Positions 39,682 through 49,921 of a stretch of 64,000 nucleotides of DNA are shown piece after piece. Each line of letters starts with the position of its first letter. Position 1 is the first letter of the stretch. Where the stretch lies: assembly GCF_000328565.1 (NCBI RefSeq), contig NC_019966.1, forward strand, positions 2,604,001 through 2,668,000, read 5' to 3'. The notes below the pieces were generated by a model. That model was given only the letters and a program-made list of their open reading frames with translations. It did not search any database and had not been told where the DNA came from. Origin of the DNA: Mycobacterium sp. JS623 (lineage in GTDB: Bacteria > Actinomycetota > Actinomycetes > Mycobacteriales > Mycobacteriaceae). The translations under genes and the position numbers were made by a program.

Positions 39682-40346
39682 GCAACTTCTACCTGATGAC
39701 GCGCGCCGCCTACGCAAAGCTGTCCAAGCCGGTCGCGAAGGCCGCACTGCGAGCGGGCTTCACACCGGACAGCATCACCATTCTCGGTACGGCGGGGACC
39801 GTGCTCAGCGCGCTGACGCTGTTCCCTATCGGTCAACTCTGGTGGGGCGCGTTCGCGGTGTGGATTTTCGTGCTCGCCGACATGCTCGATGGGGCGATGG
39901 CGCGCGAGCGCGGCGGCGGCACCCGCTTCGGCGCGGTGCTGGACGCCGCCTGCGACCGCATCGGCGACGGCGCGGTGTTCTGCGGGCTGCTGTGGTGGGC
40001 GGCGTTCGGCCTGCGGAGCACGTCGCTGGTGGTGGCCACGCTGATCTGTCTGGTCACCTCGCAGGTCATCTCCTACATCAAGGCCCGCGCCGAGGCCAGC
40101 GGGCTCTCTGGTGAGGGCGGCCTCATCGAGCGCCCCGAACGGCTGATCATCGTGTTGGTCGGCGCAGGGCTCTCCGGGGTGTGGTTCCTGCATGTTCCGT
40201 GGCTGCTGCACGTGGCGATGTGGGTGCTCGCAGTGGCCAGCCTGGTGACCGTCGGGCAGCGGATGCACAGCGTACGGACCTCGCCCGGCGCGATGGACCC
40301 CCTGACCAACACCGACGCGGCCAACGGCGAGCCGGGGGAGCGATGA
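39678..40346 (+). CDS. pgsA: Phosphatidylinositol phosphate synthase
   Basis: 222 residues from the GTG at 39678. CDP-alcohol phosphotransferase signature with D68, D71, D89 and D93 (DMLDGAMAR...GAVLDAACD) and six transmembrane helices. It joins CDP-diacylglycerol and inositol 3-phosphate to start phosphatidylinositol and PIM synthesis at the inner membrane. Coupled on both sides (GTGA and ATGA). Confidence 0.93.
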   Translation: MSNFYLMTRAAYAKLSKPVAKAALRAGFTPDSITILGTAGTVLSALTLFPIGQLWWGAFAVWIFVLADMLDGAMARERGGGTRFGAVLDAACDRIGDGAVFCGLLWWAAFGLRSTSLVVATLICLVTSQVISYIKARAEASGLSGEGGLIERPERLIIVLVGAGLSGVWFLHVPWLLHVAMWVLAVASLVTVGQRMHSVRTSPGAMDPLTNTDAANGEPGER

Positions 40347-41254
40347 ATCCGCTCGACGGCCAGCTCTCCGATTTGGGCTACGCCGCGGGCTGGCGAGTGG
40401 TGCGTGCGATGCCGGAGTTCATGGCGCGCAACGTGTTTGACGCGGGTGCGCACTACGCAGCCCGCGGTGGCGGGCCCGCGCAGCTGCGCAAGAATCTGGC
40501 ACGCGTCATCGGGGTTTCGCCGGACAGGGTGCCGGACGGGCTGATTCGTGCTTCGCTGGCGTCTTACGCGCGGTATTGGCGAGAGGCGTTCCGGTTGCCC
40601 TCGATGGATCTCGAGAAGCAAGGCCAGTTGCTTGACCGCCACTTCGGGGGTCAAGAGCGCATCGCCGCCGCGCTCGATGCCGGCCGCGGCGTAATCCTCG
40701 CCCTGCCGCACAGCGGGAATTGGGACATGGCGGGGGTGTGGTTCGTGTGGAAACACGGCACCTTCACGACGGTCAACGAACGGCTCAAGCCCGAATCGCT
40801 GTACAACCGGTTCATCGCCTATCGCGAAAGCCTCGGTTTCGAGATGTTGCCGCTGACTGGTGGCGAGCGACCGCCCTTTGAGGTGTTGGCGGAGCGGTTA
40901 CGCGCCAACCGCCCGGTCTGCCTGATGGCCGACCGCGACCTCAGTCGCAACGGGATACAAGTCGACTTTTTCGGGGAACCCACGCGGATGCCTGCCGGGT
41001 CGGCGAAGCTCGCGATCGAGACAGGCGCCGACCTCCTGGCCGTGCACTGCTGGTACACCGCCGACGGATGGGAATTCAGCACGAGCCCCCCGCTGGATAC
41101 GACGTCCGGAGATGTCGGCGTCATCACCCAGATGTTGGCCGACCGATTCGCCCGGAATATCGCCGCGCACCCGGCCGACTGGCACATGATGCAACCGCAG
41201 TGGATCGCCGATCTCTCCGACGAGCGTCGGGCGAAATTGGAGTCCCAACGATGA
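40343..41254 (+). CDS. patA: Phosphatidylinositol mannoside acyltransferase
   Basis: 303 residues. H123-x4-D128 (LPHSGNWDMAG) is the acyltransferase motif of the LpxL/HtrB-like family, with LMADRDLSRNGIQVDFFGEPTRMPAG downstream. It acylates the mannose of PIM1/PIM2 on the cytosolic face of the membrane. Start overlaps pgsA (ATGA); its stop overlaps a nine-codon ORF. Confidence 0.92.
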   Translation: MNPLDGQLSDLGYAAGWRVVRAMPEFMARNVFDAGAHYAARGGGPAQLRKNLARVIGVSPDRVPDGLIRASLASYARYWREAFRLPSMDLEKQGQLLDRHFGGQERIAAALDAGRGVILALPHSGNWDMAGVWFVWKHGTFTTVNERLKPESLYNRFIAYRESLGFEMLPLTGGERPPFEVLAERLRANRPVCLMADRDLSRNGIQVDFFGEPTRMPAGSAKLAIETGADLLAVHCWYTADGWEFSTSPPLDTTSGDVGVITQMLADRFARNIAAHPADWHMMQPQWIADLSDERRAKLESQR

Positions 41255-41280
41255 GCGCCCGCCCGAAGAAAAAACCCTGA
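41251..41280 (+). CDS. Nine-codon relay ORF between patA and pimA
   Basis: ATG at 41251 overlaps the patA TGA, and its own TGA (41278-41280) overlaps the pimA ATG (TGATG). It encodes MSARPKKKP. Likely only a device that carries ribosomes from patA to pimA. Confidence 0.45.
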   Translation: MSARPKKKP

Positions 41281-42464
41281 TGCGCATCGGCATGGTCTGC
41301 CCGTATTCGTTCGACGTCCCAGGCGGCGTCCAATCCCATGTGCTGCAGCTCGCGGCGGTGATGCACGGGCGCGGCCACGAGGTCAGCGTGTTGGCGCCGT
41401 CGTCACCGCATGTGGAGCTGCCGGACTACGTGGTGTCCGGCGGCAAGGCGGTGCCGATCCCGTACAACGGCTCGGTCGCCCGGCTGCGGTTCGGACCTGC
41501 CACCCATCGCATGGTCAAGCGCTGGCTGGCCAGCGGCGAGTTTGACGTGTTGCACCTGCACGAGCCCAATGCGCCGAGCCTGTCCATGCTGGCGTTGAAC
41601 ATCGCCGAGGGCCCCATTGTTGCGACGTTCCACACGTCGACCACAAAGTCGTTGACGCTCACCGTGTTTGAGCCCATTCTGCGGCCGATGCACGAGAAGA
41701 TCGTCGGCCGTATCGCAGTATCGGACCTCGCGAGGCGATGGCAGATGGAGGCGCTGGGCAGCGACGCCGTCGAGATCCCCAACGGCGTCGATGTCGGATC
41801 ATTCGCACACGCGCCGCTGCTCGACGGCTACCCGCGGCCCGGCAAGACGGTGCTGTTTCTCGGCCGCTTCGACGAACCCCGTAAGGGCATGGAAGTACTG
41901 CTGGGCGCGCTGCCGACGCTGGCGAAGCGGTTTGGTGACATCGAGATCCTCATCGTCGGCCGCGGCGATGAGGACGAACTGCGTGCGCGCGCCGGGAAAC
42001 TGGCCAAGCATCTGCGCTTCCTCGGTCAGGTCAACGACGCCGAGAAGGCGTCGGCCATGCGCAGCGCCGACGTGTACTGCGCACCGAACATCGGCGGCGA
42101 GAGCTTCGGCATCGTGCTTGTCGAGGCAATGGCGGCGGGCACCGCCGTGGTGGCCAGCGATCTCGACGCGTTTCGCCGCGTCCTCGTCGACGGCAAGGCC
42201 GGGCGGCTGGTACCGATCGACGATTCCGCCGCGCTGGCCGCGGGGCTGGTCGAGGTGCTCGACGACGACGCGCTGCAAAAGGACTATGTGGCGGCCGCGA
42301 CCGAAGCCGTGCATCGCTACGACTGGTCGGTGGTGGCGCGACAGATTATGCGCGTCTACGAAACGGTCGCCGGATCCGGAGTGAAGGTCCAGGTGGCCGG
42401 ATCGGCGGGCCGCGGCGCTGGGCCCACGCGCGAAGCGCAGGGGACGACCGGGGGGACTAGGTGA
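41280..42464 (+). CDS. pimA: Phosphatidylinositol alpha-mannosyltransferase PimA
   Basis: 394 residues, GT-B fold (GT4). N-terminal MVCPYSFDVPGGVQSHVLQLA, then LGRFDEPRKGMEVLLGAL and GGESFGIVLVEAMAAGTAVVASDL with the E-x7-E motif. Transfers mannose from GDP-mannose to phosphatidylinositol, the first PIM step. The last 25 residues are a Gly/Thr-rich tail beyond the fold. Coupled to the Nudix gene (GTGA at 42461-42464). Confidence 0.95.
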   Translation: MRIGMVCPYSFDVPGGVQSHVLQLAAVMHGRGHEVSVLAPSSPHVELPDYVVSGGKAVPIPYNGSVARLRFGPATHRMVKRWLASGEFDVLHLHEPNAPSLSMLALNIAEGPIVATFHTSTTKSLTLTVFEPILRPMHEKIVGRIAVSDLARRWQMEALGSDAVEIPNGVDVGSFAHAPLLDGYPRPGKTVLFLGRFDEPRKGMEVLLGALPTLAKRFGDIEILIVGRGDEDELRARAGKLAKHLRFLGQVNDAEKASAMRSADVYCAPNIGGESFGIVLVEAMAAGTAVVASDLDAFRRVLVDGKAGRLVPIDDSAALAAGLVEVLDDDALQKDYVAAATEAVHRYDWSVVARQIMRVYETVAGSGVKVQVAGSAGRGAGPTREAQGTTGGTR

Positions 42465-43507
42465 TCACCTGGGTCGTGATCGCTGCGCTGGCGGCGCTGG
42501 CCGTGGTGGTGGTGTTGGTCGCGGCGTGGGCGTATCAGACCGCGCATCGGCTGGACCGGCTGCACGTCCGCTACGACCTGTCCTGGCAGGCCCTGGATGG
42601 GGCGTTGGCGCGGCGCGCTGTGGTGGCTCGCGCCGTCGCAGTCGAGGCCTACGGCGGTGGTCCCGACGGCAAGCGGTTGGCGGCGTGGGCCGACGCCGCG
42701 GAGCGGGCACCCCGAACGGCGCGCGAGGCCGCCGAGAACGACTTGTCGGCGGCGTTGGCGCTTGTCGACCCGGCGTCGCTGCCGGTGGCGTTGGTCGCCG
42801 AGCTCGCCGACGCCGAGGCGCGGGTGCTGCTGGCCCGTCGCTTCCACAACGACGCAGTCCGCGACACCCTCGCGTTGCGGGAACGGCCCGCGGTGCGCAT
42901 CCTGCGGCTTGGCGGAACCGCCGCGCTGCCAACGTATTTCGAGATCGCCGAGCGCGCGGAGGCCTCGCCAAGGGAAGTGGGGCTGGTCAATCGGCGGGTG
43001 TCCGCGCGCGTCGTGCTGCTCGATGACGACGGCTGCGTCCTGCTGTTCTGCGGATCGGATCCCGCGATCGAGGCCGGGTCAGAAAACCCAGCACCGCGGT
43101 GGTGGTTCACCGTCGGCGGGGCCGCCCAGCAGGGGGAGACGCTGCCGCAGGCGGCCGCGCGTGAGCTCGAGGAGGAGACCGGGTTGCGCGTCGAGCCGAC
43201 CGACATGGTCGGACCGGTGTGGCGGCGCGACGCCGTCATCGACTTCAACGGGTCGGTCATCCGCAGCGAGGAGATGTTCTTCGTGCACCGCACCCGTCGC
43301 TTCGAGCCATCGGCGGCCGGTCGCACCGGACTGGAGCGGGCCTATATTCACGGCCATCGCTGGTGCGATGCGACAATGATCGCCGACCTAGTCGCCAAGG
43401 GTGAAACCGTCTATCCGCTGCAGCTCGGTGAGCTTCTCGAGGAAGCGAATGCACTGGCCGATGCGCGGGGCGCAGTGCCGCGCCGGCAGCTGCAGTCGAT
43501 CCGCTGA
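42461..43507 (+). CDS. Membrane-anchored LemA-like/Nudix hydrolase
   Basis: 348 residues from the GTG at 42461. One N-terminal transmembrane helix ([20 protein letters not shown]), a helical LemA-like stretch to about 165, then a Nudix domain with the full Nudix box (GG-x5-E-x7-RELEEETGL). It hydrolyses a nucleoside-diphosphate-linked substrate, unknown here. Rv2609c has the same place and layout. Last gene of the thrS-PIM operon; pdxS begins 79 bp later. Confidence 0.88.
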   Translation: MITWVVIAALAALAVVVVLVAAWAYQTAHRLDRLHVRYDLSWQALDGALARRAVVARAVAVEAYGGGPDGKRLAAWADAAERAPRTAREAAENDLSAALALVDPASLPVALVAELADAEARVLLARRFHNDAVRDTLALRERPAVRILRLGGTAALPTYFEIAERAEASPREVGLVNRRVSARVVLLDDDGCVLLFCGSDPAIEAGSENPAPRWWFTVGGAAQQGETLPQAAARELEEETGLRVEPTDMVGPVWRRDAVIDFNGSVIRSEEMFFVHRTRRFEPSAAGRTGLERAYIHGHRWCDATMIADLVAKGETVYPLQLGELLEEANALADARGAVPRRQLQSIR

Positions 43508-43586
43508 GACAGCACCGAAGCTGCGGATCCTTTTGTATTTGCCGTCACCTTTAGACTGGATCAGTAGCGATTTGAAGGAGATAGCA

Positions 43587-44540
43587 GTGGAATCCGGTGG
43601 GCAGGAGCGCAGCGACCGGGGAATTAGCGGCGCAGCTGGATCGAACGGGTCGGCTAACAGCCAGACCGGGACGGCGCGGGTCAAGCGCGGCATGGCCGAG
43701 ATGCTCAAGGGCGGCGTGATCATGGACGTCGTCACCCCCGAGCAGGCCCGCATCGCTGAGGGCGCAGGTGCCGTGGCCGTCATGGCCCTGGAGCGGGTAC
43801 CCGCCGACATCCGCGCTCAGGGCGGGGTGTCGCGAATGAGCGACCCCGACATGATCGAGGGCATCATCTCCGCGGTCACGATCCCGGTGATGGCCAAGGC
43901 CCGCATCGGGCACTTCGTCGAGGCGCAGATTCTGCAGAGCCTCGGCGTCGATTACGTCGACGAGTCCGAGGTGCTCACCCCGGCGGACTACACCAACCAC
44001 ATCGACAAGTGGAAGTTCACCGTGCCGTTCGTGTGCGGTGCGACCAACCTGGGCGAGGCGCTGCGTCGCATCACCGAAGGCGCGGCGATGATCCGCTCCA
44101 AGGGTGAGGCCGGCACGGGCGACGTGTCCAATGCGACCACGCACATGCGTCAGATCGGCGGTGAGATCCGTCGGCTGACATCGCTGTCGGAAGACGAGTT
44201 GTACGTCGCCGCAAAGGAATTGCAGGCGCCCTACGAACTGGTCGTGGAAGTGGCGCGGGCAGGCAAGCTACCGGTGACGATGTTCACCGCCGGTGGCATC
44301 GCGACACCCGCGGACGCGGCGATGATGATGCAGCTCGGCGCAGAGGGCGTGTTCGTCGGATCCGGCATCTTCAAGTCCGGTGACCCCGCGGCGCGGGCCG
44401 CCGCAATTGTCAAGGCAACGACTTTCTATGACGACCCCGACGTGTTGGCCAAGGTGTCACGCGGGCTGGGCGAGGCCATGGTCGGCATCAACGTGGAGGA
44501 CGTGCCAGCCCCGCATAGGCTTGCTGAACGGGGCTGGTAG
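43587..44540 (+). CDS. pdxS: Pyridoxal 5'-phosphate synthase subunit PdxS
   Basis: 317 residues from the GTG at 43587, with AAGGAG upstream; the longer frame overlaps the Nudix gene. TIM-barrel with the catalytic Lys104 ([11 protein letters not shown]), Asp47 (IMDVVTP) and the phosphate loop ([27 protein letters not shown]). It makes PLP from ribose 5-phosphate, glyceraldehyde 3-phosphate and ammonia supplied by PdxT. The N-terminal 30 residues (Gly/Ser/Asn-rich) extend beyond the usual start. Confidence 0.96.
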   Translation: MESGGQERSDRGISGAAGSNGSANSQTGTARVKRGMAEMLKGGVIMDVVTPEQARIAEGAGAVAVMALERVPADIRAQGGVSRMSDPDMIEGIISAVTIPVMAKARIGHFVEAQILQSLGVDYVDESEVLTPADYTNHIDKWKFTVPFVCGATNLGEALRRITEGAAMIRSKGEAGTGDVSNATTHMRQIGGEIRRLTSLSEDELYVAAKELQAPYELVVEVARAGKLPVTMFTAGGIATPADAAMMMQLGAEGVFVGSGIFKSGDPAARAAAIVKATTFYDDPDVLAKVSRGLGEAMVGINVEDVPAPHRLAERGW

Positions 44541-44550
44541 ACAACTCTGC

Positions 44551-45390
44551 ATGGCGATCGAAGAGATCCTGAATCTCGAGCAGCTCGAGGTAAACATCTA
44601 CCGCGGAAGTGTCTTCAGTCCGGAGTCGGGTTACTTCCAGCGCACCTTCGGTGGTCATGTGGCGGGTCAGTCTCTGGTGTCTGCGGTGCGCACCGTCGAT
44701 GCGCGCTTTGCGGTGCATTCGCTGCACGGCTATTTCCTTCGGCCGGGAGATGCCAAGGCGCCGACGGTTTTTCTCGTCGAACGCCTGCGCGACGGTGGTT
44801 CGTTCGTCACGCGTCGGGTCAACGCGATCCAACACGGCGAGACCATCTTTTCGATGTCCGCGTCGTTTCAGATCGACCAGAGTGGTATCGAGCACCAGGA
44901 CTCGATGCCCTTCGCGCCACCGCCCGACGATCTGCCCGGCTTCATCTCCAAGGGCGGGGCCTTCGACGACGCAGGCTTCGCGCAGTTCGCGGAGTGGGAC
45001 GTGCGCATCGTTCCCCGCGAGGCGATGAAGCTGCTGCCCGGTAAGGCGTCACAGCAGCAGGTGTGGTTCCGCCACCGCGATCCGCTGCCCGATGATCACG
45101 TGCTGCACATCTGCGCCCTGGCATACATGAGCGACCTGACGCTGCTGGGCTCCGCGCAGGTCAACCACGTCGAGGAACGCAAACATCTGATGGTCGCGTC
45201 CTTGGACCATGCGATGTGGTTCATGCGGCCGTTCCGGGCCGACGAGTGGCTGCTCTACGACCAGTCGTCACCGTCGTCTTCAGGTGGCCGGTCGTTGACG
45301 CAGGGCAAGATCTTCACGCAGACCGGTGAGATGGTGGCGGCGGTGATGCAGGAAGGCCTCACCCGGTACAAGCGCGACTACACGCCATGA
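44551..45390 (+). CDS. tesB: Acyl-CoA thioesterase II
   Basis: 279 residues, double-hotdog TesB fold: [34 protein letters not shown] and the C-terminal [33 protein letters not shown]. It hydrolyses long-chain acyl-CoA. Placed between pdxS and pdxT as in M. tuberculosis (tesB2, Rv2605c); 10 bp after pdxS and overlapping pdxT by ATGA, so all three are co-expressed. Confidence 0.93.
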   Translation: MAIEEILNLEQLEVNIYRGSVFSPESGYFQRTFGGHVAGQSLVSAVRTVDARFAVHSLHGYFLRPGDAKAPTVFLVERLRDGGSFVTRRVNAIQHGETIFSMSASFQIDQSGIEHQDSMPFAPPPDDLPGFISKGGAFDDAGFAQFAEWDVRIVPREAMKLLPGKASQQQVWFRHRDPLPDDHVLHICALAYMSDLTLLGSAQVNHVEERKHLMVASLDHAMWFMRPFRADEWLLYDQSSPSSSGGRSLTQGKIFTQTGEMVAAVMQEGLTRYKRDYTP

Positions 45391-45971
45391 GCGCCCCGCG
45401 CGTCGGCGTGCTCGCGCTGCAGGGCGACACCCGCGAACACCTGGCCGCGTTGCGTGAGGCGGGCGCCGACGCAACGACGGTTCGTCGCCTCGCAGAGCTC
45501 GAGGCCGTCGACGCGCTGGTGATCCCCGGCGGCGAGTCCACCACGATGAGTCACCTGCTGCGCGAGTTCGAACTGCTCGAGCCGCTACGGGCACGGCTGG
45601 CCGAGGGCATGCCGGCCTACGGCTCGTGTGCCGGGATGATCCTGCTGGCCACCGAGATTCTGGATGCGGGCGCCGACGGCCGCGAGGCCGTTCCGCTCAA
45701 GGCCATCGATATGACGGTGCGGCGCAACGCCTTTGGCCGCCAGATTGACTCTTTCGAGGGTGATTTTCCATTTGAGGGGCTCGACGATCGCGTGCATGCG
45801 GTGTTCATCCGTGCGCCGTGGGTGGAGCGCGTCGGCCCCGATGTGCAGGTGCTGGGCCGCGCCGCTGATCACATTGTCGCGGTGCGGCAGGGCCGCATGC
45901 TCGCGACGGCGTTTCACCCGGAGATGACGGGCGACCGTCGTATTCACAAGCTGTTCGTCGAGATGCTCTAG
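45387..45971 (+). CDS. pdxT: PLP synthase glutaminase subunit PdxT
   Basis: 194 residues, class I glutamine amidotransferase with PGGEST (48-52), Cys81 (YGSCAGM) and His177/Glu179 (AFHPEMTGD). It supplies ammonia to PdxS. The start overlaps tesB. Confidence 0.96.
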   Translation: MSAPRVGVLALQGDTREHLAALREAGADATTVRRLAELEAVDALVIPGGESTTMSHLLREFELLEPLRARLAEGMPAYGSCAGMILLATEILDAGADGREAVPLKAIDMTVRRNAFGRQIDSFEGDFPFEGLDDRVHAVFIRAPWVERVGPDVQVLGRAADHIVAVRQGRMLATAFHPEMTGDRRIHKLFVEML

Positions 45972-46044
45972 CGCGTTATGGAATATTCGGTACGAAACCA
46001 GGCTTGTTGGGGATGACAGCATCAGCCCACCCCGAGGAGAAGCC

Positions 46045-46716
46045 ATGACGACCGAACAGATCACCGCACTAGTAACCGGAGCCAACCGCGGATTGGGCAA
46101 GCGGTTCGCTGAGCAGCTCGTCGAGCGCGGCGCGAAGGTGTATGCCGCGGCCCGTCGGCCCGAGACGATCGACGTGCCGGGTGTGATTCCCGTGCAACTC
46201 GACATCACCGATCCGGAGTCCGTCGCCCGCGCTGCCGAGGTGGCCGGCGACGTCAATGTATTGATCAACAACGCAGGCGTGTCGACCGGCGCATCGCTGC
46301 TGACCGGGTCGCTGGATGATGTGCGTCTGGAGATGGAGACCCACTACTTCGGCACGCTCGCCGTGACCCGGGCGTTCGCTCCGATCATCGAAGGAAACGG
46401 CGGCGGATCGATCCTGAACGTGCTCTCGGTGTTGTCGTGGTTCCATGCGCCCGCACTGGGTGCGTACTCCGCGGCCAAGGCGGCGGGCTGGGCGATGACC
46501 GATGCGCTGCGGCAGGAACTCGCTCCGCGCGGGGTCCATGTGGCTTCCCTTCATGTGGGGTATATGGATACCGACATGGCCGCGTTCGCGCCGGCAGACC
46601 AGAAGACCGATCCGTCGACTGTCGCGAAGCTCGCCTTGGATGGCCTATTCGCGGGTGAGCCGGAGATCCTCGCCGACGACCTGACGCGCCAAGTAAAGGC
46701 CGGGCTGTCCGGCTAG
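46045..46716 (+). CDS. Short-chain dehydrogenase/reductase
   Basis: 223 residues, GAGGAGA ribosome binding site. Cofactor motif TGANRGLGKRFA, NNAG (VLINNAGVSTGA), catalytic Ser/Tyr/Lys in LSVLSWFHAPALGAYSAAKAAG. NAD(P)(H)-dependent oxidoreductase; substrate unknown. Confidence 0.9.
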   Translation: MTTEQITALVTGANRGLGKRFAEQLVERGAKVYAAARRPETIDVPGVIPVQLDITDPESVARAAEVAGDVNVLINNAGVSTGASLLTGSLDDVRLEMETHYFGTLAVTRAFAPIIEGNGGGSILNVLSVLSWFHAPALGAYSAAKAAGWAMTDALRQELAPRGVHVASLHVGYMDTDMAAFAPADQKTDPSTVAKLALDGLFAGEPEILADDLTRQVKAGLSG

Positions 46717-46764
46717 TGCACGCAAACCGGCCGTCTGGCAACCGCGAATTTATAAACTCACGGG

Positions 46765-47613
46765 ATGCAAGGGGCCAGTCAGACGGCAGTGATGACCGCA
46801 GTCAGCCGTGGCGCTCACCACTTCATGGACCCGGACCCGATCTTCAGCGACACCTATGCGCTGGCGCTTGTCGGCATGAGCGAATTGGAAGCGGTCGAGT
46901 TCCTCAGGGCCGCCGGCCCAGAACGGCTGTGGCACGTGGCCCGCCTCTTCGTCTGCCAGCGTTCCCGGTTCGTCGAGGAAGCGGTCGAACGAGCGGTCGC
47001 GGACGGCGTCAACCAGTTCGTCGATGTAGGCGCGGGGTTGAGTTCGTTCGCATGGCGCAGGACTGACTTGCTCCAGACCCTTAACGTGTTCGAGGTCGAC
47101 CATCCCGACACGCAGTCAGTCAAGCGTCAGCGTGTCGATGCTGTTGGGTTGACCTGTCCGCCCAATATGCATTTCGTGGCGGTGGACTTCAACGCAGCCG
47201 ACAGTCTCGCTGATGCGCTCACGGGTGCAGGTTTCGATGCTTCGAAGCCGTCGATCTGGTCCTGGCTCGGGGTCGTCACGTATCGGAGGGTTGATGCAGT
47301 TCGATCGACCCTTGCAGAAGTTGCCGCGCTTTCGACGAAGCGATCGACACTCGTCGCTTCGTTCGGTGTTCCCGATGAGTTCATGGAACCCGCATCAAGC
47401 GAATTCGCTCACCTCGTCCGAGAGTTGGTCGCCAAAATCGGTGAGCCACAGGTCACGTGGCTTCAGCCCGAGGAAATGGAGACCATTGCGCGGGAGGCGC
47501 ACTGGCGACAGGTGACCAGCGTGGATCCCGCGTCATTCGCGCCGTGGTTCGCCGGTCGATCCGACGGCCTGCAACCGGTTCGGTATGAGTGGCTACTGGT
47601 AGCCGAGAAGTAA
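46765..47613 (+). CDS. Class I SAM-dependent methyltransferase, TIGR00027/PPM-like
   Basis: 282 residues. SAM motif QFVDVGAGLSSFAWRR and FEVDHPDTQSVKRQRVD are typical of the large mycobacterial family of putative O-/carboxyl-methyltransferases. The first 55 residues are helical. Substrate unknown. An ATG ten codons in (MTAVSRG) is an alternative start. Confidence 0.85.
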   Translation: MQGASQTAVMTAVSRGAHHFMDPDPIFSDTYALALVGMSELEAVEFLRAAGPERLWHVARLFVCQRSRFVEEAVERAVADGVNQFVDVGAGLSSFAWRRTDLLQTLNVFEVDHPDTQSVKRQRVDAVGLTCPPNMHFVAVDFNAADSLADALTGAGFDASKPSIWSWLGVVTYRRVDAVRSTLAEVAALSTKRSTLVASFGVPDEFMEPASSEFAHLVRELVAKIGEPQVTWLQPEEMETIAREAHWRQVTSVDPASFAPWFAGRSDGLQPVRYEWLLVAEK

Positions 47614-47625
47614 CCGCGGTCGGCC

Positions 47626-47882
47626 ATGACGATGATCGAGGTGGAGCCGCAACCACGCATTAACACGCGGGCTCAGCTCGAGGTGACGCGACGCTTTCGG
47701 CCTCTGTGGTCTTGCGGATGTCCGGCGAAAGGGCTGCGATCGTCAACGCCGCGGCGACGTTCACCGATGACCCGTCGGGTGCCCCGACGTGGATTCAGGT
47801 GCACGTCAGCGGACACCTCGGCTGGCCGGCGGGCGTCGGCTACCGGGTAATGGCGCTGACGCCCACCAGCGCAGTTCGGTGA
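47626..47882 (+). pseudogene. Small conserved-type gene with a frameshift
   Basis: Frame 1 from the ATG at 47626 reads MIEVEPQPRINTRAQLEV. From about 47685 the coding sense moves to another frame (TLSASVVLRMSGERAAIVNA, FTDDPSGAPTWIQVHVSG, WPAGVGYRVMAL) and ends at a TGA (47880-47882). The two halves join sensibly into about 85 residues if one base is added or removed near 47685. This is either a recent frameshift or a sequencing error. Confidence 0.5.
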
Positions 47883-47947
47883 GGCATAAACCTCCACGTA
47901 GACTCGTTGATCGGACTTTGCATCGTTAGAAGGAGAGCTGTACCTGC

Positions 47948-48703
47948 ATGAGCGGCCATTCCAAGTGGGCCACCACCAAGCACAAGAAGGCCGTGATCGA
48001 CGCCCGCCGCGGCAAGAACTTCGCCCGATTGATCAAGAACATCGAGGTGGCCGCGCGCGTCGGTGGCGGTGATCCCGGCGGCAACCCCACGCTGTACGAC
48101 GCCATCCAGAAGGCCAAGAAGAACTCGGTGCCCAACGACAACATCGAGCGGGCCCGCAAGCGTGGCGCGGGCGAGGAGGCCGGCGGCGCCGACTACCAGG
48201 CCATCACGTACGAGGGCTACGGCCCCAACGGCGTCGCGGTGCTGATCGAGTGCCTGACCGACAACCGCAACCGCGCGGCCGGCGAGGTGCGCGTCGCGGT
48301 CACGCGCAACGGCGGCAACATGGCCGATCCCGGGTCGGTGTCCTACCTGTTCTCCCGCAAAGGTCTGGTCACGCTGGCCAAGGACGGCCTCACCGAGGAC
48401 GACGTGCTGACCGCAGTGCTGGAAGCGGGGGCAGAAGAAGTCAACGATCTCGAGGACAGCTTCGAAATCATATGCGAGCCAAGCGATCTCGTTGCAGTAC
48501 GCACCGCGTTGCAGGATGCAGGCATCGACTACGAGTCGGCGGAGGCCAGCTTCCAGCCGTCGGTGAGCGTGCCTGTGGACCTCGACGGCGCCCGCAAGGT
48601 GGTCAAGCTGATCGACGCGCTCGAGGATCTCGACGATGTGCAGGACGTCTACACCAACGTCGACATCCCTGACGACGTCGCCGCCACCCTGGACGAGGAG
48701 TAG
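47948..48703 (+). CDS. yebC: YebC/PmpR-family transcriptional regulator
   Basis: 251 residues: [28 protein letters not shown] (family signature), middle domain [22 protein letters not shown] and a C-terminal acidic domain. YebC proteins act in transcription and in relieving ribosome stalling at proline stretches. Conserved upstream of ruvC in many bacteria; here ruvCAB follows after an insertion of unrelated genes. Ortholog Rv2603c. Confidence 0.93.
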   Translation: MSGHSKWATTKHKKAVIDARRGKNFARLIKNIEVAARVGGGDPGGNPTLYDAIQKAKKNSVPNDNIERARKRGAGEEAGGADYQAITYEGYGPNGVAVLIECLTDNRNRAAGEVRVAVTRNGGNMADPGSVSYLFSRKGLVTLAKDGLTEDDVLTAVLEAGAEEVNDLEDSFEIICEPSDLVAVRTALQDAGIDYESAEASFQPSVSVPVDLDGARKVVKLIDALEDLDDVQDVYTNVDIPDDVAATLDEE

Positions 48704-48714
48704 CCCCAACCAGC

Positions 48715-49143
48715 ATGTCGACTTCCGAGGTGGCCGCTAACAAGGCGCTGTTCAAGCGCTTTCACGATGCCGCCAACTCCGGTGACTTCGACTTGCTCGC
48801 GAAGACGATCGACGACCTCGTCGCTGCGGACGCAGTGGTTCGCACGCCGCTGCCAATCGACACGAACGGCGCGGAGGCGCTGAAGCAGATCTGGGCGATG
48901 CTGCTCCGCATTTATCCCGATATCCACCTGACGGTCGAGGATTTGATCGGCGAGGGGGACAAGGTCGTCGGCAGGACGACCGTTACCGGCACGCACCAGG
49001 GCGAGTTCATGGGTGTCGCACCGACGGGCAAGCCCGTCACGTACAACGAGATGTTCATGTTCCGCGTCGCCGACGGCCGGGTGGTCGAGACATGGGGCGT
49101 CGTCGACGTCTATGCGCAAATGAAACAGATTGGCGTCATCTAG
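48715..49143 (+). CDS. SnoaL-like/NTF2-fold protein
   Basis: 142 residues. The pattern ANKALFKRFHDAANSGDFDLL...YPDIHLTVEDLIGEGDKVVGRTTVTGTHQGEFMGV...EMFMFRVADGRVVETWGVVD matches the SnoaL ester-cyclase-like family of cone-shaped NTF2 folds. Ligand or reaction unknown. It starts 11 bp after yebC. Confidence 0.85.
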   Translation: MSTSEVAANKALFKRFHDAANSGDFDLLAKTIDDLVAADAVVRTPLPIDTNGAEALKQIWAMLLRIYPDIHLTVEDLIGEGDKVVGRTTVTGTHQGEFMGVAPTGKPVTYNEMFMFRVADGRVVETWGVVDVYAQMKQIGVI

Positions 49144-49144
49144 C

Positions 49145-49921
49145 TCAGGTCGCCCTGGCCTCCACCAAACTGAACGGCGATGCGGTCGGGACCGCGCGAG
49201 TCATTTCAAATCCCGTATCTCGCAACAATTCTCGGTACTCGTCTGCGGTGCGTTCGCGCCCCGAATTGCCCACCAGCATCTCCAAATCCAGCCATTTCGT
49301 CGCGAAATCGCGATCGTGTTGGGGTATCAGGGATTCGACCAGCAGCAATTTCGAATCCAAGGCCGCCGCGGCCCGCACGGTCTTGAGGATTTGCATGGCT
49401 TTGTCATCAGACCAGTCGTGAATGATGTTCTTCAGCACGTACAGATCACCGCCCTCGGGAACGGTCTCGAAGAACGAGCCCCCGACGATGCTGACGCGGT
49501 CAACGACTCGATGTTTGCGCAGCAGCGGCTCGGCACCCGCCACCACATGCGGGAGGTCAAACAAGATGCCTTGCGCTGTCGGTGCTGCTGACAACATGCC
49601 GGCGAGCAGCCGTCCGTGCCCGCCAGCCACATCGACGATGGTCCGATGCTCGGCGAAGTCGTAGGCAGCGAGCACCGCGGTCAGGGCCAACTCGGTGAAG
49701 TTGGTCATCGCCTGGTTGAAGACTTCGCTCAGTTCCGGATCGCTCATGGCCCAGTCGAAGGCCGGCATTCCTCGCAGCTTCGGGACAACTGACTCACCGG
49801 TCCTGATGGCTTCGATGCAGTGGCTCCAGTGCTCACGGTCCTCCGGCGAGCCGACGAATCGGGCGAAGGCCGCCATAGAATCCGCAGTGTCCGACCGCAG
49901 CGTCATGGCCAGCGGGGTCAC
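49145..49921 (-). CDS. O-methyltransferase, 5'-truncated (acetylserotonin-OMT family)
   Basis: 258 residues from a GTG at 49919-49921. SAM-binding and catalytic features are intact: IVDVAGGHGRLLAGML, GILFDLPHVVAGAEP, LYVLKNIIHDWSDDKAMQIL (catalytic His) and the terminal PFSLVEA. The family normally has about 340 residues with an N-terminal dimerisation domain, missing here. Upstream the same frame stays open to a TGA at about 50008 and includes YFTEGSACYDVTPLA, the expected family join, so the gene has probably lost its 5' end. Activity is doubtful. Confidence 0.7.
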   Translation of the reverse strand: MTPLAMTLRSDTADSMAAFARFVGSPEDREHWSHCIEAIRTGESVVPKLRGMPAFDWAMSDPELSEVFNQAMTNFTELALTAVLAAYDFAEHRTIVDVAGGHGRLLAGMLSAAPTAQGILFDLPHVVAGAEPLLRKHRVVDRVSIVGGSFFETVPEGGDLYVLKNIIHDWSDDKAMQILKTVRAAAALDSKLLLVESLIPQHDRDFATKWLDLEMLVGNSGRERTADEYRELLRDTGFEMTRAVPTASPFSLVEARAT

